DNA of 64,000 bases from Triplophysa rosa (lineage: Eukaryota > Chordata > Actinopteri > Cypriniformes > Nemacheilidae), in contig NC_079895.1 in assembly GCF_024868665.1 (NCBI RefSeq), positions 8,501,069 through 8,565,068 on the forward strand, read 5' to 3'. The notes beneath the pieces are model-generated. The model did no database searches and was not told the origin of the DNA. It saw nothing but the letters and a program-made list of their open reading frames with translations. This document shows, piece by piece, positions 1 to 24,700 of this stretch (the first letter of the stretch is position 1; every line of letters starts with the position of its first letter). The position numbers and the translations under genes were made by a program.

Positions 1-837
1 GTTACTTTGCATAATTTTGGCTAATGGTTTGCATTTAAAAGCCATTGGAGGATTATTATTTGAAATCATGGATAAAAAACAATGAACAAAGGCCTAATTG
101 ATCAACACTAGCAATGCATGATCAAACTGTTATTTGTCTAGTATGCCAATCACCCACCAAAACTTCATGGGAAAAGTCAACAGGCATAGGATACTTACAT
201 TGTTTGGTTTTTAAAAAAAATGAGGTGATTGTTTTTTTGTCTCTTCATTGCCTTTATGTGGCAGTTATGCAAGTCCATTTTTTTAAGTCCAGAAAAATCA
301 CCAGGTCAGTCATAGACGATGGCATTTGATCACTTTGGTTACCGCTACTACAGGCACAATTGAGGCAGCTAACAGCTCCTTGTAGGACCCCGGGGACGGG
401 GTCAGGAGTCGTAGCAGGCTAGCAGCAGCACACAGAGAGCACAGAGAACGTAAACGTCAATGGCAGCACCATCGTGTGTGTTTATTGACAGCAGAATAGC
501 GTGTAGTGAGAACGTGGGTACAAAGTAATGGTGACCGGTAGATTATTATTGTGCGTCAGCCTGTGTCTGCCCCGACCCGATTCTGAAGCAGTGACGGCAA
601 AATAATTAAGGGAGCGGCGGGCATGTCCGCCACTACTTTTAGGCTAATGTAATTTACATAGCTATCCAATCGCCGGCTAATTTTTTGTTATATTTCTTAT
701 GGGCCAATGAGGGTCTATTTTTGTTCACGCTGAAGTAAATTTAAAATAAAAAATCTGGCCAATCAGGGGCCCCTAAACAGGCGGGCCCCCTAGGCTGCAG
801 CCTAGGCAAGCCTGTGCGTTAATCCGCACCTGCTCAA

Positions 838-1346
838 AAGTGACTGACTGCAGCTGTAAAATGTCAGAGGAGAACTGGCACTCCCGTTTTGGTTTCTTGC
901 CACCATTTGGGACGGCACAATAGCTCCGTGGTTAGCACTGTTGCCTCACAACAAGAAGGTCCCCGGTTCGAGCCCCGGCTGGGACGGGAAGCTTTTCTGT
1001 GTGGAGTTTGCATGTTCTCCCTGTGTCAGCATTCCAAATTGTCCCCCCAACTTGTGTATGGATCGAGTTGTGTATAGACTAACTGGTTCTCGCCATGAAT
1101 ATAGCCTGTTTAAAACAAACAAACAAATCTTGCCACCGTTGCCGTGTTGGCTTGCTCACAGGGAGACTGTGGATATTAGATTAACATCTGCAAATTCCAT
1201 TAACATTGCTTTTATTAGAATGGTCCTCTCTGTTTGTACTCTTTACACTAATGTTCCTCTTTTGTTTTTTCTTTTTCATGTAAAGCTGCTTTGAAACAAT
1301 GCAAAATTGTAAAAAGCGCTATATAAATAAACTTGACTTGACTTGA
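838..1346 (+). mobile_element. L2-type LINE 3' tail, split by a SINE
   Basis: A non-coding LINE tail lies in the dcaf6 intron at the window start. It ends with a GCGCTATATAAATAAA-like motif followed by tandem CTTGA units (about 1308-1346), the usual 3' end of fish L2-clade LINEs. The left part (about 838-904) and right part (1128 on) read as one tail once the inserted SINE at 905-1127 is removed. No reverse-transcriptase reading frame remains here. The family name comes from pattern memory, not a search. Confidence 0.6.
905..1127 (+). mobile_element. tRNA-derived SINE with 10-bp target duplication
   Basis: A short retroposon with RNA polymerase III boxes: A-box-like TAGCTCCGTGG near 920 and B box GGTTCGAGCC near 965. 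It ends in (AAAC)n at about 1113-1127. The sequence TCTTGCCACC stands on both sides (895-904 and 1128-1137), a perfect 10-bp target-site duplication, so both ends are well fixed. It is nested in the LINE tail. The 62-residue open frame inside it is not a gene. Confidence 0.75.
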
Positions 1347-1474
1347 CCTTTCATTGTTTGTTGATTATAATTTCTGTCTTATAATTACATCCTAAGCAGT
1401 AAGATATGATGTCCAGAAAGGGGAAAAGGGTGTTCATTTTAGGGTGTCTGAAACAGTGATTGACAGCCTGTTGA

Positions 1475-13873
<12,399 letters not shown>

Positions 13874-15834
13874 CCCTCTCACTAGAGGCGGTTTTTGCTA
13901 TGGCGCATTCAAGATTTATACACGTTACAAAATAGACTATTTCCTTATTAGTTCTGTTTTGGATTGTTTTTTTTTTTAAATAAGACGTTTCTTATCGATT
14001 ACTCTAAATGAGAGTAAATTGCATCTGGGCTGTTCATGCAAACAAGGAGAAGAATAAGATGAGTGAAGATGGCTGGTGTTTGAGTATTTAAGTGCAATAT
14101 TAATTTTGTTAAAAGCAAACGGTTGAGCTTTGAACTGTGTTTTTCGGCGTGGAATCTTATTGTAGCCTCAAAAGGAGAACTCAAATATTTGTATACCAAA
14201 CAATATGCATGTCAAACATGAGTGCATTCACTTAGTCAATAACTGTTGTGTTTTTGGTCATTACTAAATGTTGCACCGGTACAACTTGCAATATTTCACT
14301 ATCCAAAACAGGCATTGTTACACTGAAAACGTTTATAAAGGATTATTAAAATGAAAATGGTTTTGGCTCTGATCAGTCAACATATATATAACCTGCAGCT
14401 CTTTAGTCAAATGGTTAGTTGGCAGGATGCATTTCTCGCAACACAGATGGCCTTTGTTTTGGCAGATGTCCGCTTGAGCATTCTGCTAAGTGTCTTGTGA
14501 TTGCTGGAGACGCTCAGATGAGGTCTTCATCTAATCTAGTGTGCCATTCTACACTAACCTCATTCAGAACTGTTAAGGAATGCAAGCCATCTTTTTCAAT
14601 GTGTGTTAAGTTATTCAGTTCCAATTTTTTTTAAACATGTACCTGAGGACGGTGTAAGCATTAAATGTGTTGTGATTTAACAAACAGTGACTGAAAGCCT
14701 GTTGAGTACTCATAGATTTTAATGTCACATCAACATTACTTGTGGCTTGTAAATAACGGGCAGTGTTGTAATTTACAACCTTTGGCAAATACTTGTAGAG
14801 TTGATTTATTATGATATAATATAAATGACGGTCATAAACAACCATTCCAGAGATTCCACAGGAAACTAGTAGAATAGGCCACTAAATTATGCTTGAACAT
14901 GCTTTCAACGTTAAGATTTTATGTAGTGTAATCAGTAAATTTAAATTCAATAGTACCAAAATGTTTTAATTTTTTAGAAACTGCAAAAATAGCATCAATA
15001 TTGTTCTTGCTCTTCAATCACCACTGCAGATTTGGACTAGTGTTGTCATTTTTCACAAATACAAAAGAGTTCAGATTTTCCACTGAAATATATCAATAAC
15101 ATAATACAATTAATTTAAGGGTATACTATGCCATTTTTGACACGAAGGTTTGTTATGTCCAGCATCCTTCTCATGTTTATATATATACTGTGTGTGTGTA
15201 TATATATATATAATATATATATATATGACTCTTGCATAAATTGAAAAAGACTCATGTATGCACCCTTTTGAAATTTCTAAACGATTACATGAGGGTCAGC
15301 AAATTATGAAATTTCCATTTTTTTTGGTGAACTATTCCATTAAGGGTCTGAGGGTGTGAATACACCCACGAAGCAAAATGTTACACTGTTATTTATCGTT
15401 TTCTTCAAACTTTGTGAAACCTTTTTAAAGAATGGAATCCATTTCACTAGGATCATTCTTGCAAACAAATGTGTAACTATTACACAAAGCAAAGTGGTTA
15501 CAGTGGATAAAGCTAAACGATACAATTTTCAAGAATGGTAAGATACATAACATAAGAGGACCTTACAAGATGTACATTATACAGTACCTTTTGTAATTTT
15601 ACAAAAAGAAAACAAACCTCCTGACATCCACACTAGATCTGGAGATCTTTGGCCTCACCGTGACAAATAGCAGCAGCTACTAAAACACTCTTTACCTTTT
15701 ATGTAAATTACTCATGAACAACATTGTGTACAAATTATTTGTAAACACTTGCCAACATGTTGACATTTTTAATGACGTTCTGTACCTTTAAGGATGCAGA
15801 TAACACAATGATCTTGTCCTTCAAGTTCAAGGAA
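13874..15834. other. Convergent 3' region of dcaf6 and gpr161
   Basis: This 1.96-kb stretch must hold both 3' untranslated regions, because the genes converge. ATTAAA near 14345 is a possible dcaf6 poly(A) signal. A TA/TG microsatellite lies at about 15186-15228, and a short terminal fragment of the Angel-like family (GGTGAACTATTCC) near 15327. No coding exon is recognised. Confidence 0.5.
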
Positions 15835-18800
15835 CTACATGGAACTATCACATATTTTTTCCTGATGCTCCTTTTCTTCCTCCTCCTCCTCATTGTCATC
15901 ATCTTTAACTATTCCTTCATCGATGCTTTCCATCCTGAGTCTCTGGCCATCCAGGTAACGTGGACCTCTCTGTGTGTTCCGGACACTAAACAAACTGATG
16001 GGAATTTCAGCCCATTCCCCAAACAGCTGAATCTTAGCATCGTTCTCTATAGCCTTGGCCAGAGAAGAGGCAAAGCTGTCCAAAGACTTGTGGATGTCTG
16101 CGTTTACCTGGACTGTTGATGGATCACCTTCAGACGAATGAAAGCATGAAATCTCAGTTTGACCCATGGTTTATCTTAAACATACACTTTCTTTAATATT
16201 TGACTTAATTTGTATCTTTTCTACACAACACAACCGTCACATACTATACATGTTTTACACACAAACATATACAGTATGGCAGTTCATGGATACAATTAAC
16301 ATATTTAAGTGAGGATCCTCTTCAGTTAGGGACATTAGTCAGATGCAAAATAGGAGCATATTTGATACCTTTAGGGATTTGATCCACTTGGTCTTCGAAT
16401 GTGACAGAACTTCGTCTCTTACTGGCAGCACAGTGGGTTGAGTGGGAGGGTTCTGATGTGTAGTTGTCCAACAGCATGACGTCTGTAGCTAGAGGGTAAA
16501 TCACAGCAGGCATCTTTCAATCAAATATCAATTTTAACACCTCCCACCCACACCAGTCTGGACTGTGGGGGAGCCGGTGTGTGTCGCCGCCTGTGGTTTT
16601 CAGTGACGGGTTCTATGTTTCCTCAAATGGCACAACCTGATAACAAAAGCCTGCAAGGCACATATCCACCTCTGCTGGAACTGTTGACTATGTTTTTTAA
16701 TATTACTTAAAAATATTCAAAAGTATTCAGAAACATTGCTAAATTGAAAATTTATAGATCGTCTCTACGTGAAATGACAAAAGAAGATTTTAGGCAGAAT
16801 GTTTATGAAGCTCTTATTGACCGTTTCATCGGACGCGATTTATTTTATATTGAATTTATATTAATATTTTATTGTATATTAATTGTATTAAATTACTTTG
16901 AAACGACTTAACCATTATTGATTCTTTCCGGAGGTCCAGCGGAAGTTTACATTGAAACCGTCTCTAGTGAGAATTAAAATGGCAGTGAGAGGCTAGGTAT
17001 AGTTTATTAAAAATAAACCTATTAAAACATTTCTGTAAATTGAACTTAAATAAAATTTCGGCCTAAATATTATTTGAAAAATGTTTAAATGAAAATTAGA
17101 AATGTTACCAATACTGAAATAAGTTAAGACTGAGGCACTAAAATCATTAACTGAAAATACATAACTAAACTAAAAATTGTTTTTTAACTTGTATTGGTAT
17201 ATAACAAATAATAAAATGACAAACAAAACAACACATAACAAAATGGCTAAAAATGTAATTAAAATGACCATGAAAAATATACAAATAAAATGTTATTTAA
17301 AATATGAATCTACAGTAAAACTGAAAACAAAACTATAACAACTTAAGACAGGTCGGACAGGACAGACACTGTACTGGATCATTAATAGTACCATAAGTCG
17401 ACTGAAATTTAGATTTGTTTTCCACAAAATGTTATCGTGGCTATCGAAGATTTGGAATATAGCACAAAAGTTTTTAAGACTGTACTTTACATGATGCTTT
17501 TCTCTTCTTCACTACTACTAAAGCATGTATCCCCATATCTGAAAATCTGCTAAACATCTTGTTTTGAGCTCCACAGTAGAAAACGTCATTTAGGGCGAGT
17601 AAATGACAACACAACTTATTTTGTATGATCTGTCTTTCTTTTGACTTATGTGTAAAAATACAGCAGAAGGTCTACCTGAGTCCTGTGTATAGCTGAAGCC
17701 TGTGTCTCCCGTGCTGCTGCCACGTGCCAGGAGCTGCCCACCGCCAACAAACATGGCCGTCAGGTGAGGAGACATCCCCAGATCTGTTAAAGAATGTCCA
17801 ATCCAAACATCAGGTTACAGTTGTGCACTTAACAGTAATCCACCAAACTAAAAGAAGATGAAAAGTCTCACCCGTTATCCGGTTCGAGATGCTAAACAGA
17901 CGAGAGTTCCTGTGTCGTATAACGAAAGACTCTCTGTAATATCGATCGCCGAAGCACATGCCCAGCAACTCCTTTCGTACAGTTTTGTTCCACAGTCCAT
18001 AAATAAGTGGATGACACACGGCACTGGTGAAAGACAGCCAAGACACCAGTGTCTCCATCTGTGGTGAAACATTGTCTTTACCCCACAGTGCTTCAGTACT
18101 AATCACAACCACGTACGGACCCCATGTGGTCAGAAATGTTCCCAGCACCACCAGGATGGTGACAAAGGCCTTGCATTGGCTCCCCGAGTAGATCAGGCTC
18201 CTCCGGCTACCGCTAGACGAGGTGGAGGTATTGGAGTTCTTACGGCCGTTCTTCTGAGACCCGGACTCCTCCTGCGGTACCACCACGGTACCGCAGTAAA
18301 CCTTGCGCGCTTTAACGCGGGCCACGCGGAAGATGACCCCGTAGCAGACCAGCATTGCCGCCAGCGGTAGAAGGCAGCACCACGTAACCCAGAAGGCAGT
18401 GTAGCTGATCTCTTTGTGCCATGCTGCCGTGCAGGTCCATTTGAAGCGGTCGAATTCGAAAGTAGACCAACCGAAGAGGGGCGGCAGACATCCGACCAAA
18501 GAGTGAAGCCACACGTAAACAATGGCAAGGCCGGCTCGGTTTCCAGTAATTTTCATGGGGTAGATCATGGGAAACAATACAGCATAGTACCTAAGGATGA
18601 GAGACAGACATTCATTTAAAAAACATAAGTGCTTCTCGAGAATCACATGACGTTTGAATGAATCAACAAGGGGGCCTAGTAATATTTGAGCATGTTCATG
18701 AATCAACTGAAAGAGAGTTTTTATAAGATTTACTCAGTTATGCTGCAAGTGCTGCTTATAAATACTTCTGTGTATTAAAGGTCCAACGTGTAATTTTTTA

Positions 18801-20009
18801 GGAGGATCTATTGACAGAAATGCAATATAATACACATAACTATGTCTTCAGAGGTGTATAAAGACCTTACATAATGAAGCGTTATTTCAAGCGTTATTTA
18901 TTACCTTAGAATGAGCTATTTCTATCTACCTGTACATACACAGCGGGTCCCTTTGCATGGAATTCACCATGTTGTTTCTACAGTAACCCTAAATGGACAA
19001 ACGGCTCTACAGAGCATGTTTTGTAAATACGTTATCTCCTTCGGCAAAGAAGCAAAAACGTGACGACATCCCATTGCTGTGTCAGCCCCCGTAGTGCTTC
19101 GAAAGGGAGGGGCGAGCTGTGGAGTGAGCCTTTGTTTGCAATTTGCAACCTAACCGCTAGATGTTGCTAAATTTCATACACTGGATCTTTAAGCGCATTA
19201 CTTTTTCACAGATATCAATGTCATGATATTCAAATGATGTGCATATGAAAACATGGATTTTAAGGTAATGATTTCATGTATTCAGTAAAGTGATTCATGC
19301 CCATGAGTGTGTTATGTTGACATTTTGTTGACATTATCTTGACTATTTTGATGCAAGAATGAGTTTTGTATGATCCTGTAGATGTTCATTTTGTAATAAT
19401 TACAGGCTGAACGGACATTAAATATTGATTTATTGGTAAATGATTTTATAATGCGAAAAGAAAGAGACTATATAGTGTTACAAGAGGCGTTAACACGGTT
19501 AAACTAACATAGCATAATAAATCAGTAGCCGGGGACGACAGTCAACTATACACTTTAGCAGTCATGACACAAACATATCTGACCGCAGATGCTGCAGCCG
19601 ACCAATCAGAATCGAGTATTCGATGCCATAAGAAAAATACAACTAACCTGTCAATAGCAATGGCCCCTAGTGTCAGCATGCTAGATGAGCTGACGAGGAG
19701 ATGAAGGAGTGCTGTAAAGTTACACCACACCACCCCAAACATCCAATCTCTGCGCACTGAGCTGACCGCCACAAAAGGCAAAGTTAGTAAAGAAAGCAAC
19801 AGATTGGACAAGGTCAGGCTGAAGACAAACTTGTTGCTGGGAGTCAATAAGTAGGGTTTCTTATACAGCGTCACCACAATAACCAGATTCCCCAGACATG
19901 CCAGTATGGCTATGATGATGATAGAGACAGCCTCCAGCGCCACAGCTCCATCATCATCCGGACCGTTAGTGGTGTTTGCCACCGTTGTCCCATTCTTAGT
20001 GCTGTTCAT
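15835..20009 (-). CDS. gpr161: G-protein coupled receptor 161
   Basis: GPR161 is a constitutively Gs-coupled class A receptor of the primary cilium that raises cAMP/PKA activity and represses Hedgehog signalling. Coding exons (minus): 20009-19648, 18590-17872, 17783-17676, 16488-16369, 16127-15835. Phases close to 533 residues (human 529). Visible: three N-terminal glycosylation sequons ([16 protein letters not shown]), TM1-TM3 in the first exon, the DRY motif split across the first intron (IDR|YYAVL), TM4-TM7 in the 719-nt exon with HPLIYGLWN in TM7, the helix-8/tail block [11 protein letters not shown], and the C-tail block [10 protein letters not shown]. The tail helix [16 protein letters not shown] matches the segment that binds PKA type I regulatory subunits (AKAP function). 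The last about 25 residues are very acidic (poly-Glu/Asp), more than I recall in mammals. Fish may keep two paralogues; which one this is cannot be told. Confidence 0.96.
18775..19192. mobile_element. TTAA-flanked miniature element, copy 1
   Basis: A 418-bp repeat in the gpr161 intron, starting TTAAAGGTCCA and ending TGGATCTTTAA, so it has short inverted ends and TTAA at both borders. The copy at 42742-43135 is alignable over its whole length, including GTCTTCAGAGGTGTATAAAG and CAGTAACCCTAAA blocks. TTAA targets fit Kolobok or piggyBac-type elements; the family is not established. Confidence 0.8.
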
Positions 20010-20047
20010 TATTGGAGGATGAGGAATATGCAGAATTGGACAGACAT
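20009..20047 (-). promoter_or_regulatory. gpr161 upstream ORF with TAATG stop/start overlap
   Basis: In the inferred gpr161 leader (acceptor TTCACAG before 20056) an ATG at 20047 opens a 12-codon frame ([12 protein letters not shown]) ending in TAA at 20011-20009. The final A of TAA is the A of the gpr161 ATG, giving TAATG. Such overlaps can allow termination-reinitiation or dampen translation. Its presence is directly visible; its use is inference. Confidence 0.6.
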
Positions 20048-20917
20048 GTTGACAAACTGTGAAGAGATAAAAGAGAAGCTCATTATCAAAGTAGTCAGGA
20101 AACTGAGAACTTAGCAACCGGGATATCATTACAAAAGCCCAAAGGATTACTCATATTTGTACAATGTGTTATTTGTTACAGAATGTAAGCTGTGAAGAAT
20201 TCTGAGACCAGTTGGGCTCTGATTTGTACTATGAATAAAACACCTACACATTCACACATTACAATGTGACCAGAAGATAATCTTGAAATTTCACATGTTC
20301 TACAGTGTATAAGCTCTCCTCTCGAAAGTAACCCTTGCTTACAAATGTATGAATGTCATTGCTTTTATTTTAATGATTGCACATCACTTGAAACAACACA
20401 ATAAAAAAATGGTCTGGTTTGATTTGGACACCATTTGTGTTAAAGGTCAAAACAACCATTAAACTTAAGTAGGCTACACTAAAACTTCCCATGGATGTTA
20501 AAAATGGCTAAGAAAACGAGAACACTTAGTTTAGTATTTAGTTTTCTAATGCTGCAACAGTATATCTTTAAATTTGGCTTTATGTTGTAATGTTTAAGAG
20601 TTTGTCACGTCTCTCCAGTAAATGTTTACCATGCACGTCTAATGAACGACCACACGAATGCGATCAGCAAGCGAGCGGCTGACAAAACCGCCCAGATTTC
20701 CAAATTTCTCAACTACAGCCACACTTTTGCATTGCACAATAAACATACTCCGGAACATGTGCCCGCAAAATGCAGAGGTGCATTTAAGAGCACAGATTCA
20801 TGGGATAGCACACAGGCTCTAAAGACCAGGCAATATCCCGTACAGTGGAGTGTTCGTAACTTTCTACGCCTGCCTTTGTTAATGAACGGCGACTTTTCCC
20901 CCCTGAAACGTTCTCAC

Positions 20918-21060
20918 CTCTTGCAGGATGCTGGAGCTCTCACGATCGCATGTCAGAAGACACTTTCAGGAATCGGGCGTTTGAAGTAACAAAGTTACAA
21001 AATATCAGAACGATTCCGCTGATGTTCATGTGTTGCGGTTGTTGCGGTCGGCGGGGAAGA
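20918..21060 (-). other. Candidate 5' non-coding exon of gpr161
   Basis: On the minus strand, AGCATCCTGCAAGAG is followed by a good donor GTGAGAACG, with the exon end at 20918. The surrounding 20900-21080 is richer in CpG than its flanks, as for a first exon. The upstream limit is a guess and no transcript evidence exists here. Confidence 0.35.
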
Positions 21061-21172
21061 AAGAGGGGCTGTCCTGACGTCACAATGGCGTCTTGAAAAC
21101 TTCCCTCCATCCCTCCCAGGAACAGCCATCCAGAGGGTGGTCTCAACCACAACACTTGCTGTACTGTAGTAG

Positions 21173-21281
<109 letters not shown>

Positions 21282-21731
21282 AATATAAGTCAGAGTTTAC
21301 CAAGGCGTTTAAAGTTGCCTAGGACTGAGAAGTTAAAAAAGAAAAAATGAAGTGGACTGCAAATTGTTAATGATAAAAACAAGAAAGTGCGAAGCAGAAC
21401 GTGATAAATAAATATTCAAGTTGTAACTTAGATATTTAGATGTATTTTATTTATATCAAGATATCAACTCTCATTGGTTTGCTCAATGTGAGCGACTCAT
21501 TTGAAAATGGTTTACATTCCGTTTTAAAATATTTGACTGGGTTGACACAAACGTTACAAACACTAGGTGGCGCGCTTTATAAAGTTTCCCTTGTAACTCG
21601 TGTAAAACCATTTTAACTGTGGGTACAGTTATACGTTCGTGTATGCCATTTAAAATAAATGTATTTCATAAAGTTGATCCACGCAAACGAAATATAAAAT
21701 ATTGTAATTTCAGTGAAAGAGGGCACAGTAT

Positions 21732-24700
21732 TTATTCAAAATCACAGCCAAGCAGTTCAATCCTCATAGTGATACAGCTCTGCCATCGTTTGGGAACAAC
21801 CCGGATGAATCTGGAAAATATCGGTGGGTAGATGTAGTTTTTCACCTGGCTATTGTTGTCGGTGTTGCCTTGAAAAGTCTATGGAAGTACAGGAAGTTCT
21901 TTAGACACAATAACACTGTATTTTGTTAGATGTTTGTAGAAATGTGCCCGTCTAAAAAAGTGGGGTGCTTACCTTTTGCTCATAATCCTCATCATCAGTG
22001 TACTTTGTCCATCTCCTGCCATCATCACTGTACTCTAGAGTAAATGCCGCCACAAACATCTCTGTACCTAATGATTTGGCCCCCTGTGTTATAATCCCAG
22101 TTATCTTCTTCACAACCGGGAGTTCCACTTGGATCCATTGCTGCATGTCATTGTTCTGTAAATCACAGACTGTGAACTGAGACTTGGTCCATTGAATAAT
22201 TGTTAAAAGAGTGTGTATGATTTATGAAGTACGTCTTATACCTTGGCTTGCCAGGCATTAGTGGTTCCTTGTTTATTTAAGCGTGCGTACCAGGGATGCC
22301 ACTGTCCGGAGTACCAACCTGAAGCCACTGAACTGGCTGTGATCTGATTGTCTTTAATAATGCCACTTTGCATTCCCATTGACACAGAGCAACCTGCCAT
22401 CACAACAAGGATTTTTGGTATATACTGTATGTGAATGGAATCTTTATTTTGTCATTATAGGTGACATAAAAATAAAATCTGTTCCTCCATACCATCAAGC
22501 TCACAGCCGAAGTACTCCAAACGAACAGTTGGATTGTTGTAAGATTGTAAAGGATGCAGCCTCACATATCGACCAATCAAAGGTGGGAAAAATATATTCT
22601 CCTTCTCCTCATGAGCCTCATTGTTCCCTTCAAAAGTCTTTTGAACATAAAAAGAATATTGTTTGCATGTGTTGAAATGTGCATTCAACATTAGGGGTGT
22701 AATTGTACGTGTATTCGTACCGAACCGTCACAGGCAACATATTCCAAATATAGTCATCATTCCTATGGCCTACTCCTTCAAGGGCACATCCCTCGGAGTT
22801 TAGACTTTGGAGTGAACAAGGCATTTGTGTCCATTATGTAGACGTTTGGAATGCACTTGGCAAAGGAAGCGACGTAATTTCCTCATTATCTTCAGCTGGC
22901 ATGTTCACGTGACAAAAATTACAAGCAAATATGCTATTGTTGATTAACCCTATCCTTTTATTTATTTATTTTATTTTTCTCTCTCTCTTTTTTGTTATAA
23001 GTAATCAGACTCTGGCTTATTTGATTTTACGTTTATATTTGTTTGATATAATGTGAATATTTCTCTTTGTATTCACTATATGGCATTAATAATAAAAAAA
23101 AATGTTCACGTGACAATGCAGAATTTTGTCCGTCAGCAGATGTCGCTGTTTTAATGGCATAATTTAAGCATAAAACCTGTTTGCAAATAAACAATACATT
23201 TTATATTTTGAAAAGTTTTATATATATTAGTGTATATATATATTATATAGCATATTTTAAAAACTTTTTAGAATGTATGTTTATTTGCAAACAGTTAGGT
23301 TTTATGCTTAAATTATGCCATTAAAACAGCAACATCTGCTGACGGACACAATGCTTCGTTGTCACAGGAACATGCCAGCTGAATGAGGAAATTACGTCGC
23401 TTACTTTGCCATGTGCAATCCAAACGTCTACATAATGGCACGCAAATGCCCTGTTCACTCCAAAGTCTCTACAAGGGCTCTGCCCTTCGAAGGGAGTAGG
23501 GTATAGGAATGATAACTTAATTTTGGAATTTTCCCCTCGACAGCTCGTGGCGGTTCGGTACGAATATGCGTACCGTTACACCCCTATTCAACATACAACG
23601 GCACTAAAATATCGACTTGCCTTTCTGACAGCATCGCTGTCTCCCTTATAGAAGAACCACTTCTTTTTGTCTGTGCTGTAGGAAATGGTGTAGTTAAGCA
23701 CAAAGTTTGATTTCAGGAATTGCTTGGCTCCCTGTGTGGCGACTTTACTGATCACCACCGGCCTCTGGAAGTCCACCTGGAATGCAGGATACAGTCTCAA
23801 CTTGTAACTAGTCGTTAGCATTTTATGATCTAGTGCACACCATTCTGACAGGTCACCTGAATATACTGTCCCGTCTCTGTTGTACTCCATGCATTGTATT
23901 TCCCTGTGTTACGTAGTCTAGCCAAATGAGGATACCATTGTCCTTGGACACATAACATAAATGTCAATTATTTACATTTTATGCATTTGACAGATGCTTT
24001 TATTCATTGAGATCATACCTCTGGAGTCCGATGCTGTAATGTGTTCGTTTTTTACAGTACCAGAGATGAGACCGAGTGGGTGATCACAGACTGTGAAACA
24101 GACAAGATTCTGACAACTGACCAAATAATAACAACAGTAGCACTACAAATGATGTTTACCATTATCTAACACAAGAAAGAGCGTCTGCATTCCTCTCTGC
24201 TGCGAGAGTCCGACCTCAGACTCCAGCTGCCAGAGACCAGGCTTTGAGGGCAACATCTCTAGTGTCGCAAATCCACCTGAACAGCAGAAGTTTGGTGTGA
24301 ATGAGAGTTTTAGATCGTACAGCTCTAAAGATCTTATTTTCTAATATCACTACAAACCTGGTAAAAGTGGGTAAACACCCTGACGATAGTCCCTTAATTC
24401 CTTATTTATGAACGTTTGACCATGAAAGTGGACACTGTGGAGGTCTTTAGGAGAGCCCATGTTGATGAGGTGCCACTTGGCTACCTGATTGGTGTACATT
24501 CGGAGTCCTTTGAGGCTGTAGATAATACCATTGATGGCTGACAAGAGAATTTTTTTTATTTTGTGCTTGATCAAATTATCAAACACTATAAGTAATTCTA
24601 AAATAAATTCTGTATTAATTCATGTTTTAATGTTCAATGTTACCCATAACCAAACTCTATTGATGTAATCCATCAGTACTGACCTATTTGAAAAAATCAA

